Position numbers and translations under genes: made by a program. Below are positions 11,215-25,115 of a stretch of DNA of 64,000 bases, one piece after another; position 1 is the first letter of the stretch; every line of letters begins with the position of its first letter. Origin of the DNA: Lineus longissimus (Eukaryota; Nemertea; Pilidiophora; Heteronemertea; Lineidae); the NCBI RefSeq assembly GCF_910592395.1, contig NC_088318.1, positions 5,108,756 to 5,172,755 on the forward strand, in the 5' to 3' direction. The notes beneath the pieces are model-generated. The model ran no database searches and was not told the DNA's origin. It worked only from the letters and a program-made list of their open reading frames with translations.

Positions 11215-14200
11215 GTCATCCCTAAAAATAGCGCGGGATTGACACTGAATCGCAACTAGGCTTTCAATTTGGTTAAATTCCACACACTATTTCAATGGGC
11301 CAATCGATAGCTCCCTACTACAGCCTCGGTCTCATGAATGTTCGTCATTTCAGGTTCCATATTTTTGCAATACATCCTGTGGCACATGGCACTCTCACCA
11401 AGGTTGGCATCTCACGATTTCGCATTCCGCATTTTGCGGTTTATATTCAGCCTTCAGCGCGGCTGCATGAATCGAAGGTGGTAGGTTATGTTTGATTTTG
11501 TTGTAGTTCTGCCGCAAGAACAAGCGATTCTTCCTGCTGGCTAGATATTTTCAAACGACATTTTGTAGCCTTGTGTAGCAGCTTCGTCACAGTTATTATA
11601 AAAAGACAGGTTGGCAACTTGTTCCCTGTAACTTATTCTCACCTCCCAGTTTCTGATTGTAAGTTGAGGTTGTGTTTGTTACAGTGCTAGCATCATATGG
11701 GTTTTCAATTCAATTACTTGGTTCAACCCTTAACGGGCTACTGATATCGCCCCCACCCAGGGAAGCGGGAATCAGTAACAAGTACTGAGTAGAAGATATT
11801 ATTCAGCTCATGGCGGGTCTAGATCCCATCGAAATCTCACCGGTATATTCATCTACACGCGTGCATGGTTTCAGCCATTCAACTGCTGGACCCCAGGCTG
11901 GACCAAGCCGAACGCAATGCAAAGAGATCTGCCCCAGTGGGCGACCCAAGTATGATTTACGAGTTGTGCTAACAGAACTTTTGATTCTAGAGGTCGATAA
12001 AATTCAGCTTTTGTACGATATGAGCAAGCAGGATCTTAAAATAACTGATTTTAAGGAGGACGCGTGGCAAATAATAGGAAAATGCATTAGAATGGATGAA
12101 AATGATGGCTTTATTTGCCCTTCCAATGTTGGCGGATACCCCGGCGTTTTCCGCTGCGGTCAACGCGCGCTTTTGGTGCGTAGGCCCCTTAAAACTGAAT
12201 GCGTAGCGCAGCTGTGAATCCAGGATTGACACTATAATGACAGTTTGACTCTAGATTCTAGTTTTTAACGTCGGTTGATTTTAAGGCATTGCACAGATAC
12301 TTATGAGCTGATCACATGAATGGCTGGATTGGTTCATTCGTCACGAGCCCATAGCCCGATCATACTTCTTGAACCGATTTATTCATGGGAAAAGGCGATG
12401 CTAGGGCCAAGAAATGAACATCATTTTTCACCGACCTTATAAACACGAATATAGATTAATACACATTTACTCACGATCTATAGAATGCCCGGGAAACAAA
12501 GGATTCTATAATGCGCTTCAATCTCTGAGGTATTGACGGTCAGGGTCTCTATAGAACAATATTGCAGAATACAATAGGGCCGACCACTTTTTCCAGGGGG
12601 GGGGGGGGGGGCATTTGTTACTGTTACACCGGCACCAGGGAATACTCTCAGCTAGTTTATGTGCGAAAATAATGATATAACAACCGCCCCTTTGATGGCG
12701 CACCTCTGATTATTTTTCGTGACACTACTGTTAGTGACTTGCTAAAACGGTGTCAACTCTCCAACGAGTGTGCGCAATAAACGGTCTTCTCACTTATAAG
12801 CGCGCAGCAGAAAAGCCGAAGGCTTTTCTGCGAAGCGCTACTATGGTTAACGTGCATACGACGTATCCAATGTAAACAATGTTTCTCAAGTCCATGGATT
12901 CGTTTCAAATGGCTTAAATTTGACTTAAAATGGCCGCCAGAAGAGATAAACGCGCGAATGAAGCAACTCGACTATTCTGAGCTCCGAGAGAGAACCACAT
13001 GAATATTCACACTGTTTTTTAATCACACTTCAATTTCAGGGGGTTTACCCCCCCCCCCCCGACATAATATGTGTTTTGGTTTTTGATACTTTAGTAATAA
13101 TATCCAAAAGATGTTTAAAATGGATATAATCCCGAAATAATGAAGCAAAAGACGGGCAGGCGTTTATAGACACCCGAAAAAAAATTATTTTGAGATTTCA
13201 ATAAACCTTTTGAAGAAATTCCACATGGGCCGTGGTGGGATCCGAAGACACCTTAAGGAGGAATGTATGTTTTTATGGGGTACCATTGGTTTTGCAGATC
13301 TTCTGGTTTTTTCTAAAGAATAATCAATATTCGCTAGCAGGCTTTTTATGCTCCCAGGTATGAAGAGGGTTCTATGTTCCTCAGGTTCTTTGTTCATCAG
13401 TCTGGTGTTCCTCAAGAGTCAAGTGTCTTCCAGTCTCTTAGCCTGCAAAAACCCTTTCCAACCAATTTTTTATGCATCAACCATTCGGCAACATGTTGGT
13501 GGGGGAAAAACCTGATCCCTGACCCCTTGAATTGGTTGCCCAGGTACGACCACAAGCAATTATCTCAAGGAAGCCACCAGTACGACCTCTTGGTAGTCTT
13601 GCCAATATCATGCCAGTGAAAAGGAAGGGTAATGATGGTTGAGGGTTGCAGTAAGGGTACCATCAAATGAGTACCTCTTCCTCGCTCTGGGTTAAACGTG
13701 TCAAAGGACTGCACCATCGTGAAGGTTTGGAGGTTCCACTCAAACGCCCCGGGGTAAGCAGCTCGGAAGGACTTATTGAGAGGCCAATAGGGGGTTTGAG
13801 GGGCCTTCCCCCAAATGCACTGGCTAAAACATGTCAGAAGGACGGGGGTTAGGGGGGGGGCTCTCCATGGCGACAGTTGCGCGAGTTCAATAGAGCTTGC
13901 ACTTCACATTAGAATCTGCCAGATACGATAGTCTGGACACCTTTCGGGGGGGGGAACATTTTCCATTTCTTTGCCGGCTATTATGATGATATTGATGGAG
14001 TTGAGTTACTGCTAATGCGATACACGGAGAAAACTGTCTATCAAAACAAAAAATTGGCGGAAGGAACTATAGCAGGTTCCCAACCAGGGGGTTTAGGGGG
14101 TTTCCCCCCAACCTAAAGGCGCTGCGCGCTTACTGATAATATTAATATAGAATACGTTATTGTAACCTTTTGTATGCCTTGAATACATACTGGTTTAATC

Positions 14201-15370
14201 GAAAAGTTGCATGATGAATGTCAAGTGGCCTGTGTGTTTAAGGAAATTCAAAATTCTTCGATCATAACATATAAAAACATTGTTTATTACTCTCGTTTAC
14301 CATAATTACATGCCATGTATTTACATAAGATTTGCATTGATATCACAATGGGTTCTGAAATATCTGGAATAAATTATCTAACTTGCTGCTTCATAATCGT
14401 TGGGCCGGACCTCTAAAGAGAAGTTTGATGAAACATTACCGCGCCCACCTTTACTCCACAACTTTAAAGCTAAAGTCTGTTGCCAGCTCTTCAGAGAAAC
14501 AGCTAGGATATTGTCATCTATCGGGTTATACGGGGTATTCATAAAAACGACCGGGTACGTACGCTTTTAGCCTAAATACTGTTCCATACTGTTGATTGAT
14601 CGCAAAATATTTGTACACACTATGATATAGATAAGATGCGTTCACCAACAAATTCTATTATACACCTCGCTTTAACTTGCACTTCTTCTGTTTATATCAA
14701 AAATAAAACTACATGTACACATTAACATCGCAAGCGCAGTATCCATGCCGTTATCATGAAAGTTGGCCTGCTACTGCATCGTGGTGAAATGTCCAGAAAC
14801 CTTAATCTACTGATAACAAGAAATATAAAAGCTAGATGGATAGAATTTAATGAGCAACACAAATTATCAATTCTTATCTGTGCATAAGATCACTGTTAAT
14901 GAAGTTATTAACCCTTAAAGTTTAGGACAATACGCGGGTTAAAAAGTATTGTATATTGTATACAAACAGAGAAATGCAGAGTAATTAGACGTCTGTAAAG
15001 TAGGGGGAGGAGCAGGAGGAGAGGGTGAACTTGTTTTTCAAACTTAAAAAACTTCCCAATCCTTCTTATAAACGTTGTAAGCTTTTTAATTTCATCTTGT
15101 GAATCACTCTCAGCTGCTTCGTTTAGATCATTGTCGTGTTACCAACCCTTGTAGGAGGAAGGGGGTAACAGATGGTTTGATGAAATTCTGACGTTTTAGG
15201 AAATTTTACAACGTTTTTTCTTCTGCACAAGATCTCTTACCCACTTACACCGGTTTCGAACTAAAGTGGCGGACTGTGAATGCGTCCACTTTCTGTGAAA
15301 CTTCAATTAGTTTCGATATCATTATTCTGTAGGCTCTAATCCAACCTCATTCTAGAATGGTGAACTACGT
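11215..15370. other. No gene supported; repeats and homopolymers
   Basis: It contains a G-run near 12597-12611, a C-run near 13049-13060, and a 10-bp-stem hairpin with a GAA loop at 12808-12830. Several GGGGGTTTAGGGG-type words lie between 13790 and 14110. The 135-codon ORF at 11810-12217 has no recognisable domain and no splice context. Confidence 0.4.
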
Positions 15371-15592
15371 GCAGGCGACGTTCAGTTGTGCATAGTTGCT
15401 CTCTTCTTTCACAGTTACGTTTTCGTAAAGAGGGCCTGGTATATTTTCTGAAAGAAGATAAAAAATCGCGATCACACTATAAATCGTGATATTCGAAAGC
15501 ACAACGAGTCGTCGGTTTAAATACGACAAGAGAAATTACGGATTTAAGCGTTTTCTCTCCTTACGTATTCTCTACCGGTACTGACATACGAT
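15371..15592 (+). repeat. Dispersed repeat, copy 2
   Basis: Homologous to 6625-6843 in the same orientation over about 200 bp with scattered differences. Non-coding. Confidence 0.6.
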
Positions 15593-16554
15593 CTACTTCA
15601 AAATCTACACAAATGCTAAGTTTGAAAAAGGCGTCATGACTACCGGACAACCTATGGTGTAAACCAAACCATCGTCTATCCAAACTGAATGGCATTGCAC
15701 GATCATCTACGTAATATCCCCTGTTTGTTTTATAAATACATGTATTCATGAGCGGTTTTAGATCGATGAGACTAGATTATGCTTTCTCTTCTTTTAATTC
15801 TCTGTTGAGAATTATAACAATTTTGTTATCTTTAGTTTTTACCTTCAGTATTAAGTCGGTCAGGGATCTCATACGGGTTTTCATTTTCATCTAAAAGCAG
15901 AACGAAAAGGTAACTTGAGAAGAGTTCTAATTTAATGTTTCAATTTCCTTTGATATAGAGTCACTGCTTTAAGCACTTAATAGGCATCCAGGTGTCGTTC
16001 GGGGAAAGGCCTAGAATTCCGAAGCGTGCATCGCTCAATCTTTGAAGTCTAACGCGTCAACGTGGGTCCCTTTCATTGGGTCGAAAGTGAAAAATCCACG
16101 GTCTCTCAGGTACGAGTCCGAAACTAAACACTACTCGGCTACATGGATGAATCATTTCATTATGTTATACATGTAACTTCATAAAAAATGTACTGTACAT
16201 GGTGTGCAGATTTAAAAAAATTTGATATCATCTTCTCCATTTGAATACTCATTTTTCAAGCTTTGTTATTGATTTTACCATGAAAATGATAGCCTATTTA
16301 TGAAATGACCTGATCTACATGGACTCCCTATTGCACAACTGCTTGTCGTTGGCGATAATGGTCTGTATTGCATAAATCAAAATCAAATTGTTTGTCGTTA
16401 TTGACGCATTTGAACAATGTACATGTACAAGATGTATAAGTTTACAACAAACATGTATACATTTTTGGCTTGGATCGGATGTCAACTTGATGACTATCAC
16501 CTCAACATTTATTCGTGCAATTTTGAACATATAATGTGACACAGGCCATTTTGG

Positions 16555-19500
16555 TCACCGCAGTCTCTTGTAAAACAGGGAGTTATTAATCGAAATGGCT
16601 GAAGGATTATCAATGATAGCTATACCGTTATTTCGTGTGTTTGACTGAGATGACTCGTCCGGCTTGAATCCAATGTTACTCATAGGAATTTGCCTTTCAT
16701 CGCCTGAAATTGACGAGACGAACATAACAATGAAAATGGCTGAAATATCAATTTCCTGCAGTTGTATAGACTGTACTTTCTTGCACGCAGGTCGATCACT
16801 TGGAAAAATATTAGATCCATGAGATACAAGTCCATCAAAGACGATGTTCAAAAAAATACATTCTCCAAGATTATTTAAAAGTTTGCCATATCTATAAAGA
16901 AGAAACTACATACATTATTCAGCTTTTTTAAATTGAATAGATATACAATTGACCAAAATTATCCCCATATTCCCCATCCCCCAGCGGTTTCGAAGTCAGT
17001 GCTTTCAATAAAGGCAGTAATATCTGTACATTGTGTTGGTCCTCTGGCTTCTTGTGGTTATTGTGATAGTGGTGCTTCCGCGTTGAGCCTTAAAGTGCTC
17101 GGATAAGCAGTGAAACGGTGTGATTTGTGCCGCGTAGACCTTGGTTCGACCGTGAAATTGTAGGAAACAAATGCTTTCAAATCAGTTTTGTAATTGAATT
17201 ATAGAACCACATGAGTGTTGGTATCAACCTACCGTTGCTAGTCGATGAGGAACCGATTTTTCTGATCAGTATACAAATCACAGAAATGAAGACAACTATC
17301 AGGAAAAGGCCAATCACTGCTACAGCCAATCCAGCGACTGCGATAGGGGATTCCATTTTTGGTAGATCTGCAATGGGACAAAATTATGACGCCATGTCCC
17401 ACCAGCAGGTTTGTGCTTTATGGTCCAATGATGGTTGATTGACACTGAAATGGTGTACCCTAGCACACGCACATGCTTTTCAATGCACGGATAATCCCTC
17501 GAAAAGTAAGAGAGTCGTTAGAAGACAATGCAAGAATGCATATGCTTTGATATTGCACAGATAATCGGCATGAAAGAAACGCTAGGAAATAATCAGACAA
17601 TACATTTTGAATAAGGACTGTTCGTCTGAAGCAGCCCCGACATTTCTTTTATCTTGAGAACTAAGAGCCTACAGGCTCATCAATTTTATTTCAACCCGAC
17701 AAAGGGAGTTGTGAGGTGTTCCAGAGGCGATCCATGGAGTATGTAGCAAGATTCTACACTTGCACCCCAATTTTCAGACCATCTTCCCACCTTAACGCAA
17801 AATATGCAACTTCACGCATGTTTGCGAAATCATCAGACCCCCTTCCCCGCTCTGGTGAGTTCATACCTTATGGAAGGCCTGGCCAAAGAAGGGCCATCAA
17901 AATCATCACAATTTTTACCCAGTGTTTATGCTTATGAGACTATGGAAAACTAAAGTAAAACAAAAATGTTTGGTCTACCTTCAGTTGAAAATGTTGTCGT
18001 CGAGGGCGAACTGAGACTGGTTCCAATCTTTGTTCTTATTGTAATTGTGTAGTAGCTTCCTGGTGTGAGGTTCATGAGGAAAGTTGTGACGGTCCCTGTC
18101 GGTACTGTGCTGGGGACCGCCTTTGCTCCACCTGCGGTTGGAGATAGGTCCACAACGTAGCCATCGATGTCACCATTGACCTCCTTCCATGTGACCTTTG
18201 CTGACGTGGTGGTGATCGTAGAGAAGGTTATCGAGTCCTTTTCAACGCGAGTTAGTTCTAAAAGTTAAAAAAACAGCCATGTTTATAATAGTATTTCGAT
18301 TTCTTTGAGCAGAAAATGCAACAGTGAGGAACATGCGAAACCGATATAAGCTTAAGTAATTAGGAAAATACAAATATAAACCCAAATACAAAACAATCCA
18401 ATAAAAAAAAGAAAAGCATACCCTTAGTCTGAAATGTTGTCGTCGAGGGCGAGCTGAGACTTTCGCTAATCTTCGTTCTTATCGTAATTGTGTAGTAGCT
18501 CCCTGGTGTGAGGTTCATTAGGGAAGTTGCGACGGTCCCTCTCGGTACTGTGCTGGGGTCCGCCTTTGATCCACCTGCGGTTGGGGATAGGTACACAATG
18601 TAGCCATCAATGTTACCACTGACCTCCTTCCAGTTGACAATTGCCGTGGTGGAGGTGATCACAGAGAAGATGATTGATTCGGGTTCGACGACTGGAAGCA
18701 GCACTGAAAGACAAATGCATACTGGAAGTCAAGTAGGATCATGAATCATAACAATTTGAACTTGAAGCGCCTGAAGGACGAGCAAACTGATAGGCCCACC
18801 CACCACTGGACAACGGGATACGATCCCAAGCATTTTATGCTGATGCGAAATGAACTTAATGCAAAAAGATAAATGCCGCTGATAATACTATTTCTATATT
18901 CGGCAGGGCTTTAAAACAAAGCTTCCCCAGTTCGAGAATCCAAATGTGATTCAAAGCTAAGATCGTATATTCAGTTTGTCGTGAACATTTACATTCATCT
19001 CAAGGTTCTTGTAAGGTTTCGGAAAGAGTGCGAACACGCACATCACGTGTACAGAAAACTGAATAAGATTTATGTAACTAACAAGCTTGTTTGAGAAGTT
19101 TATCTGGAATGTGGGCGGCAGTGTGGCTCTGGCCAGTCTTCACCCTAGTTTCCGATCAAGGGACAATCGTCCAGGAAAGAAATTGCAAGGCTTGCTAACT
19201 TACTCGTCTCGAACCATTGGGAAGATCTTGCACGTCCTATTACTGAGCCCTGCATGTGCCAAACACGAACCCGATATGTGTCGCCGGGTACTAAGTTAGC
19301 CAGATACACTTTAGGAAATGCGACGGATGACCAGAGAAAGTTGGGGTAGGCGGATTCGCGACCAGATTCACTCTGTTTTCGCTCAATGGTAACATGGTAG
19401 CGAGCGAACGTGCCTGGTGATTTGGTCCAAGATGCCCTTGCTGATGTCGGTGTGATGTCTGTCATGGCGATGTTTGGTATCTCTGAAACAGTCCAAAGAA

Positions 19501-22500
19501 AATTTCGCTTTGCATTACTCATTGACTTAATATAATGAAAAATTGTAGGTACCTACATTTATGAATATGAGAGAGAAAGTTGCAAATCAATTTCATTCAA
19601 AAGTAGTCTGGTTGGAACTTACGTATTTGTGTGGAGTTCATTGTGCTGCAAAACTTCCAGATCCTTTCGAAATCATCTGCTTTTAGGGCGACTTCAAATA
19701 ACATCATGCAACTCAGGTCGCCATTGTAAAAATCCCTATTCGGCAAAAATGACCTTCCGAATGCAACTTTCTTTGTCTTAGTTGTTTCTGCGGCGACGTT
19801 TTTGACAATATATATCTCCTCTTGCTTTCCGTCCATGAAACCAATAACTCTTCCCGTTGCTTTATCGTAAGATAATCCAAAGAATCGCCATGAGCCCGTG
19901 GGAAATGTCATATTTGTAAATGGAGCGCGCAGACTGCGATTATTTAGATCCAGCCCAAGGAAAAGACTTTGTTTAGGAAATGCATAGACACCCCAACCTT
20001 TATCAATGACGTTCCGTGAGTCGATGAGCGGGGAAAGTGGCATATCAGTACGGAATCTGACAAATCCACAGACGGAAAATCCGGAATGTTTTCCAACCTC
20101 CAAACTTGGAGACATGCTGACCCAAGCGTATGAACTATTATTGCCTTCAAAGTGTACCGCGCCTCTGGCGACGCCACTCGGACCTTCGGTGTAGGTCAAA
20201 CCTACCAACGTGACGTGGTTCCCATTTCCTGACAGGTCTGCGCCCTTCGTCTCCGCGTTGAACGGCCAGTATGCTACTGCGCCGGGGGTGAATGGGGCTG
20301 AAATCGGAAAGTTGATAACATTTTTCAATAAAACTTTCTGACATGCCACCTTGTTTTTCTCGTGGCAGGTGCAATTTAAAACAAATAGACACTTTATCAC
20401 GGTAGTTGCAATGGAAAATATCAACGGTTTATACAGCGACCTGCAAATTTACAATATCATCATGTACATGTAGATTTTGAGGTTAAACGCCTTGTACGGT
20501 GTATATATGACGCCCCAATTAAAGTTGCATGGGCGCTCTTTTATTTGGCCGCCCGTTGTAACAGTTGGCTGAGTACTTATACTGCTACTCCTGCTACTAC
20601 TACTAAGACCAATGACCTAAGGTCGTAGGAGCACCATGGCAGCTGGCAGCAGTGATGCATGCCCAAATAGATCTCTTTTCGGCCTCCGGATAAGTTGAGG
20701 TGTTGTGAGGCCGGACCACTCTTTGATGTTATCCATCCACGTTTTTCTTGGTCTTCCTCGCTTCCTCCCTCCAGGACAATACCTTGCAAGATTGTCTTTG
20801 CAAGCGAGTCATATCTGTATACATTCCCAAGCCAGTTGAGCTTCCGTCTTTTTACGGTGCTCTGGAGTGTCTCGTGCGTTCTACATGTTGTCTCCACCTC
20901 TTGTCGAACTGACACATTGGTTCTTCGTTGTAGGTATGAGATTCCAAATAATTTCTGCAGGCACTTCATCTCAAACGCTTGCATGCGGCGCTCTGTCTCG
21001 GCGTTTGTTATCCAGCTTTCACAGCCGTAGAGGAAGATGGAGATGGCGAGAGACCTGTCGAGTTTGACCTTTACTTGCAGACTAAATGTTCTTGCTCTTT
21101 AGAATTGGATGGAGTCTGGCTAATGCTGCTGTTGCTTGGGCGATTCTGACGTTTATCTCTTGAGTTGATGTACCGTCCCTGTTGAGGATGTACCCTAGGT
21201 ATTTGAAATGGTTCACATCTTCGAGGAGTTTGCTGCACATTGTTACTGCTGTCCTGGATCCCTGTACTGCACTGCTGGCCATTCCTTTGCTTTTGAGGGC
21301 GCTGTCTTCAAAACCATAGCTTCTTTCGACCCGGGCAGAGAGATATTGGTGTTCTCCTCCGTTACCTGCCATCAGGTCGATGTTGTCTGCACAGCGCAGG
21401 TTGCTGAGTGGTCTGCCTCCAGTGGAAATTGATGATTCAAAGTTTGTCATCGCCTCTTGTATGATGTTTTCCAGGAATACGTTGAAGAGTGCAGGGGAAA
21501 GGAGACATCCTTGTCGGACTCCGACCGTCGTTCTGAAGAAGTTGCCGAGTTGTTTGTTCTGGAGGACTGCACTGGTTGCATTGTCATACAGTTATTTGAT
21601 TATTCTGACCAGGGGTTCCTCGATGTTGTTATCCCTCATGACCTTCCAGAGGCCCTCGTGCCATACGCGGTCGAAAGCCTTTTTGAAATCAATGAAGATG
21701 TGATGTAGTTCCCTCTGGTGGTCCATGTGTTTTTCAACTAACAATCTGATGTTCGGGTGTGCTTCTTCCACTCCTGAAGCCGGCCTGTTCCTCTGATAGT
21801 ATCTCTTCGACTTTGGGTTGGAGACTGTTGAGGATGATGCGTAACATGACCCTGCTGGGGTGGCTGATGAGACTTATGCTGTGGTAGCTTTGGCACAAGC
21901 GCATGCGCAGGTTACCCTTCTTGGGTAGTGGGATAATGAGGGCTTGTGTCCATTCCTTCGGCCACTCCTTTTGTTCCCAAATCTTCTGGCAAAGTGCGGT
22001 CATGACCTTTACCATTGCTAGGCCACCGTGTTTCAGGAGTTCACCGGGGATGTTGTCCGGTCCGGGAGATTTCTCTTTTTTCAAGGTTTGGATAACTTCC
22101 TTTACCTCTTGAGCTCTGATATGAGCCGGCAGCTGGTTCCAAAGGAAGGGACCACTTGCCGAAAAACTTTTGTCCCAGAACGAGGTCTTTGTGCGCTTTG
22201 GTTGAAGCTTGAAGCTAGGAGCAGAAGACCTCGTACGGTGAGCAGATACGGCGAGTGGAAGCTGAAGGTAACCAGGTGCCGACCCACGAACAACCTTATA
22301 GCAATGCAGCAAGACTTTGAAATAAACACGAGACTTAACCAGCAGCCAATGTAGTTGCCGGAGGACTGGCGTAATATGATCGTACTTTGGCGTTTTGCTA
22401 ACAAGTCTCGCAGCCCGGTTTTGAATACGCTGGAGAGGTGCGATAGTCTTGGAATTATATAATTATTTACTTTGAAATTATTATGTTTGTTTAAATATCA

Positions 22501-23359
22501 TATATATATAAGTGCATGTATTTCATTATTTGGAATAATACAACTAAACATAACACAATTCAGGTCGAATTTAAGATAGGGACTATCTTTCTAGATTTAC
22601 AGGGGTGGAATGACATATTCTCCCATAGGGAGAAATTACGACCGTGTATTGTCACAAATTCAGACATTTCTAATTAACACGATGATAAAGGAGTCAGTTT
22701 AGAATCATTAGAATTGCTTCAAATAACTGTATACAAAAATGTACATGTGTTTGGTGTGGTCAAGATGTCATACTGCACTTCTGTTCGATAAATACCACAG
22801 TATTAGGACTTTTTAAATCGCGAAAATGTGTGAAGGGAGAATGTACGGATTTTAGTACGTACTGATCTGCACCCATCATGCTCCTCATAGTGGGTGCAAA
22901 AACGCATATACGATCGTAATGCGAAGATGAATTAAAGGCCATGCCAGTGCGCACATACTTTTGAAAGGCATTTTGGTGTTATTTTAGCGAAATTTTGTGG
23001 AAGTTAGAGAGAATTAAGTCGCATGGCATTTTAGGGCGATGTATGTATGTTGTAGCTTACATGTATATGTATGTTTGATTATATACCAAAATTGGAACTA
23101 AGGTTCAAGTTAAACATGCATTGTTCAGTAAACATGGTAAACATGTTTTGTTTATCAATTTCAATTTATAAGATATGTTACATGTATGGTCAAATCGAAG
23201 TTCTTACAGGTCGTATCCTAAAACATGCAAAAACATGGAAATAGGACGGCAATACTCACTGCAATCATCTGTACAAACCGCAGAAGTAACTAGGTTGACA
23301 TAATCAGCCGTCAGGAGGAAAACCGCGGCGGCAATCCCTATCGAATTCGGCCTTGTCAT
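16555..23359 (-). CDS. Type I membrane protein: signal peptide, LamG-like domain, three FN3 domains, TM helix
   Basis: Seven minus-strand exons: 23359-23260, 20297-19623, 19482-19204, 18703-18422, 18257-17979, 17367-17233 and 16703-16555. All six introns are phase 1 with AG acceptors and GT donors. The total is 1899 nt, giving 632 aa plus TGA. Exon 1 starts at an ATG and encodes a signal peptide (core IGIAAAVFLLTA). Exon 2 is one LamG/concanavalin-like jellyroll domain: VAYWPFNAE near the start, ADLSGNGNHV, WRFFGLSYD, then an FMDGK hairpin. Exons 3-5 each encode one FN3 domain; exons 4 and 5 are close duplicates, both with NLTPGSYYTITIRTKI. Exon 6 encodes a hydrophobic helix (AVAVIGLFLIVVFISVICIL) followed by IRK, a stop-transfer signal. 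Exon 7 is a tail of about 50 residues. The role is inferred to be cell-surface adhesion or recognition. Possible poly(A) signal on the minus strand at 16508-16513. I cannot assign an orthologue. Confidence 0.85.
20577..22130 (-). mobile_element. RTE-like non-LTR retrotransposon fragment (RT plus 3' region), decayed
   Basis: On the minus strand, 22130-21734 encodes the N-terminal part of a reverse transcriptase (KSPGPDNIPGELLKHGG, then EWPKEWTQALIIPLPKKGN, then EEQAGFRSGRST). Positions 21450-21082 continue the RT palm and thumb (ADNIDLMAG, then FKYLGYILNRDG). Positions 20984-20577 hold the C-terminal region typical of these elements (KLNWLGNVYRYDSLAKTILQG). The frame shifts between blocks and the endonuclease is missing, so it is dead. 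It lies in intron 1 of the LamG-FN3 gene, in the same orientation. The clade call is an inference from motif style. Confidence 0.7.
22131..22445 (-). mobile_element. CR1/Jockey-like LINE 3' fragment
   Basis: The minus strand encodes the C-terminal signature of CR1/L2/Jockey-type LINEs: LQRIQNRAARLV, DHITPVLRQLHWL, YKVVRGSAPGYL, then GPFLWNQLPAHIR. It runs in the same frame directly into the RTE-like RT fragment at about 22130. One long ORF therefore spans two unrelated LINE pieces. Confidence 0.7.
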
Positions 23360-24235
23360 ACCGATTTAGCGCTTTCGAATATCATCAGGTAAATTTCTGA
23401 ATTTGTGTATACCTATATATATATATATATGAGTCATCAAATTATGACGCTCCAATCAATTAACCAATGTCATACAAAAATAAACAACCAGCACAAATAG
23501 GTCAGTGCCTGTTAGAAATATCAGAAAGACTTCGATTCACATCTCAGATGTTTTTGTTTGCGTACTGATTTCGCTGGCCACTTTCGACACGAGTCAAGAT
23601 GGTTTTTTTATAGTGGTCATTTAATACATTGCACACATTGAAGATTTATGACAACACTCAATCACTACATGTACATATGAATCAAAAGGTAGTCTGCAAT
23701 GTTTGGAACGTTCCAAATGGAACGACCCAAATAAACTGTCTAAACACAGAGTAAAAAACGAACATTTTTGTTTGTGGAATATTTTAAGTTATATTTTTTT
23801 ATATAACACATCAAAAGTAGTTTATTTTTACAAATTGATAAATTATTTTAACACTAGTCCACCTGTCATTCCGCATTTTATATGAACCAGCAAAACTCCC
23901 ATCAACCTCGTGCCCATATTATTACACAGGCGTCTGGAATTAGACAGGTTCATGAACCAGAATAACTGCTTTGAAACGACAGACTGCTGATAACGTGACA
24001 TTGGCGGTTCAATTTATGATAAAGACTGTGCTTGCTTTCAGCATTACTGCCATTTTTAGAGAGATTTATGAGGTAAAATCGTCCCAGATCATTGCATTAG
24101 GCCTACGGTAATCAAATGCCTGTGTATTTTAGTTTCAGAAGTCACCGATAGGTGGCTATTTCCATCCACACGTGCTCTCACTGGACACTGTCTTCAGCAG
24201 GATCAAGTTAGTCATTGTTTAAATAAAAGGTTTTC
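23360..24235. other. Upstream region of the LamG-FN3 gene
   Basis: AT-rich sequence with no gene. A (TA)n run lies at about 23413-23430, just upstream of the start codon of the minus-strand gene. It could hold that gene's promoter, but no clear core element was identified. Confidence 0.35.
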
Positions 24236-24640
24236 GAACACAGCCCCTTTGACAATTGAGTTCATAGCCCCTTCAAACAGTTTGGGCCATGGCCCCTTTA
24301 ACAATTGAGGTCATAACCCCTTTAAACAGTTTGGGGCCGTCGCCCCTCTAACAATTGAGGCCATAGCCCCTTTAACAAATGAGGTCATAGTCCCTTTAAT
24401 AGTCAAGGTCATAGCCACTTTAGTAATTGAGGTCATAGGCCCTTTAACAGTAGTGGTCATAACCCCTTTAGTAATTGAGGTCGATGTCTGAAGCAATAGT
24501 CACTGTCCCCTTAACAGTAAATGTCATATCTCATAGTCCCTTTAACATACAGTCTTATTCCCTATTGAAACAGTCCCTCACAAACAAGGCCACTGTCACT
24601 TTAGCAGACAAGGTCATAGTCCCTTTAACACTCAAATTCA
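24236..24640 (+). repeat. Degenerate minisatellite, about 20-30 bp unit
   Basis: More than fifteen diverged units of the form CCCCTTTAACAATTGAGGTC-ATAG run head to tail. Unit length varies and the right end is more degraded. Short ORFs across it are artefacts of the repeat. Confidence 0.7.
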
Positions 24641-25115
24641 CGACAGTCCCACGCCATCGTCACGATCCCTTTAACAAAAGGCTTCAACCCAGGCATCAAC
24701 CCTGGTGCCATTTTAGAAACTAATGGTCTACATATTGGCCTCCCACTCTCCGTGGCAGAGTTTTCTGACCTATGTTTTGGAGAGTGCATAATGTAAACAC
24801 TCCTGTCCATCTGTACATCGGATACGCCATGACTGTACATCAAAATCCCGCCAATTCATGCGCCTCGAAAAACTATAAAACTTCTTTAAAAAGTCTGTTA
24901 GTGCCTAGTATTGATACCGAAATGTTACAAACTGAAAGTATCAGCCGCTGCGTTGTTTTTTGTAATGTGGTAAATTTTATCCCTCAGCGAAATGTTCAGG
25001 TTGTATTGTATGTTGTTTTTTTTGTTGTTTTTTTGTTGTGTAGCACTTAAGATTAACGAAAGGCAAAAAGAAAGTCATTCAGCAAGTATTGATATTAAAT
25101 CAACTGCATTTTACA

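Noticed and set aside
11810-12217. 135-codon ORF on the plus strand
   Set aside because: No recognisable motif, no splice context and no paralogue in the window.
24236-24640. CRISPR-like array
   Set aside because: Units are degenerate, lack unique spacers of constant length, and the genome is eukaryotic.
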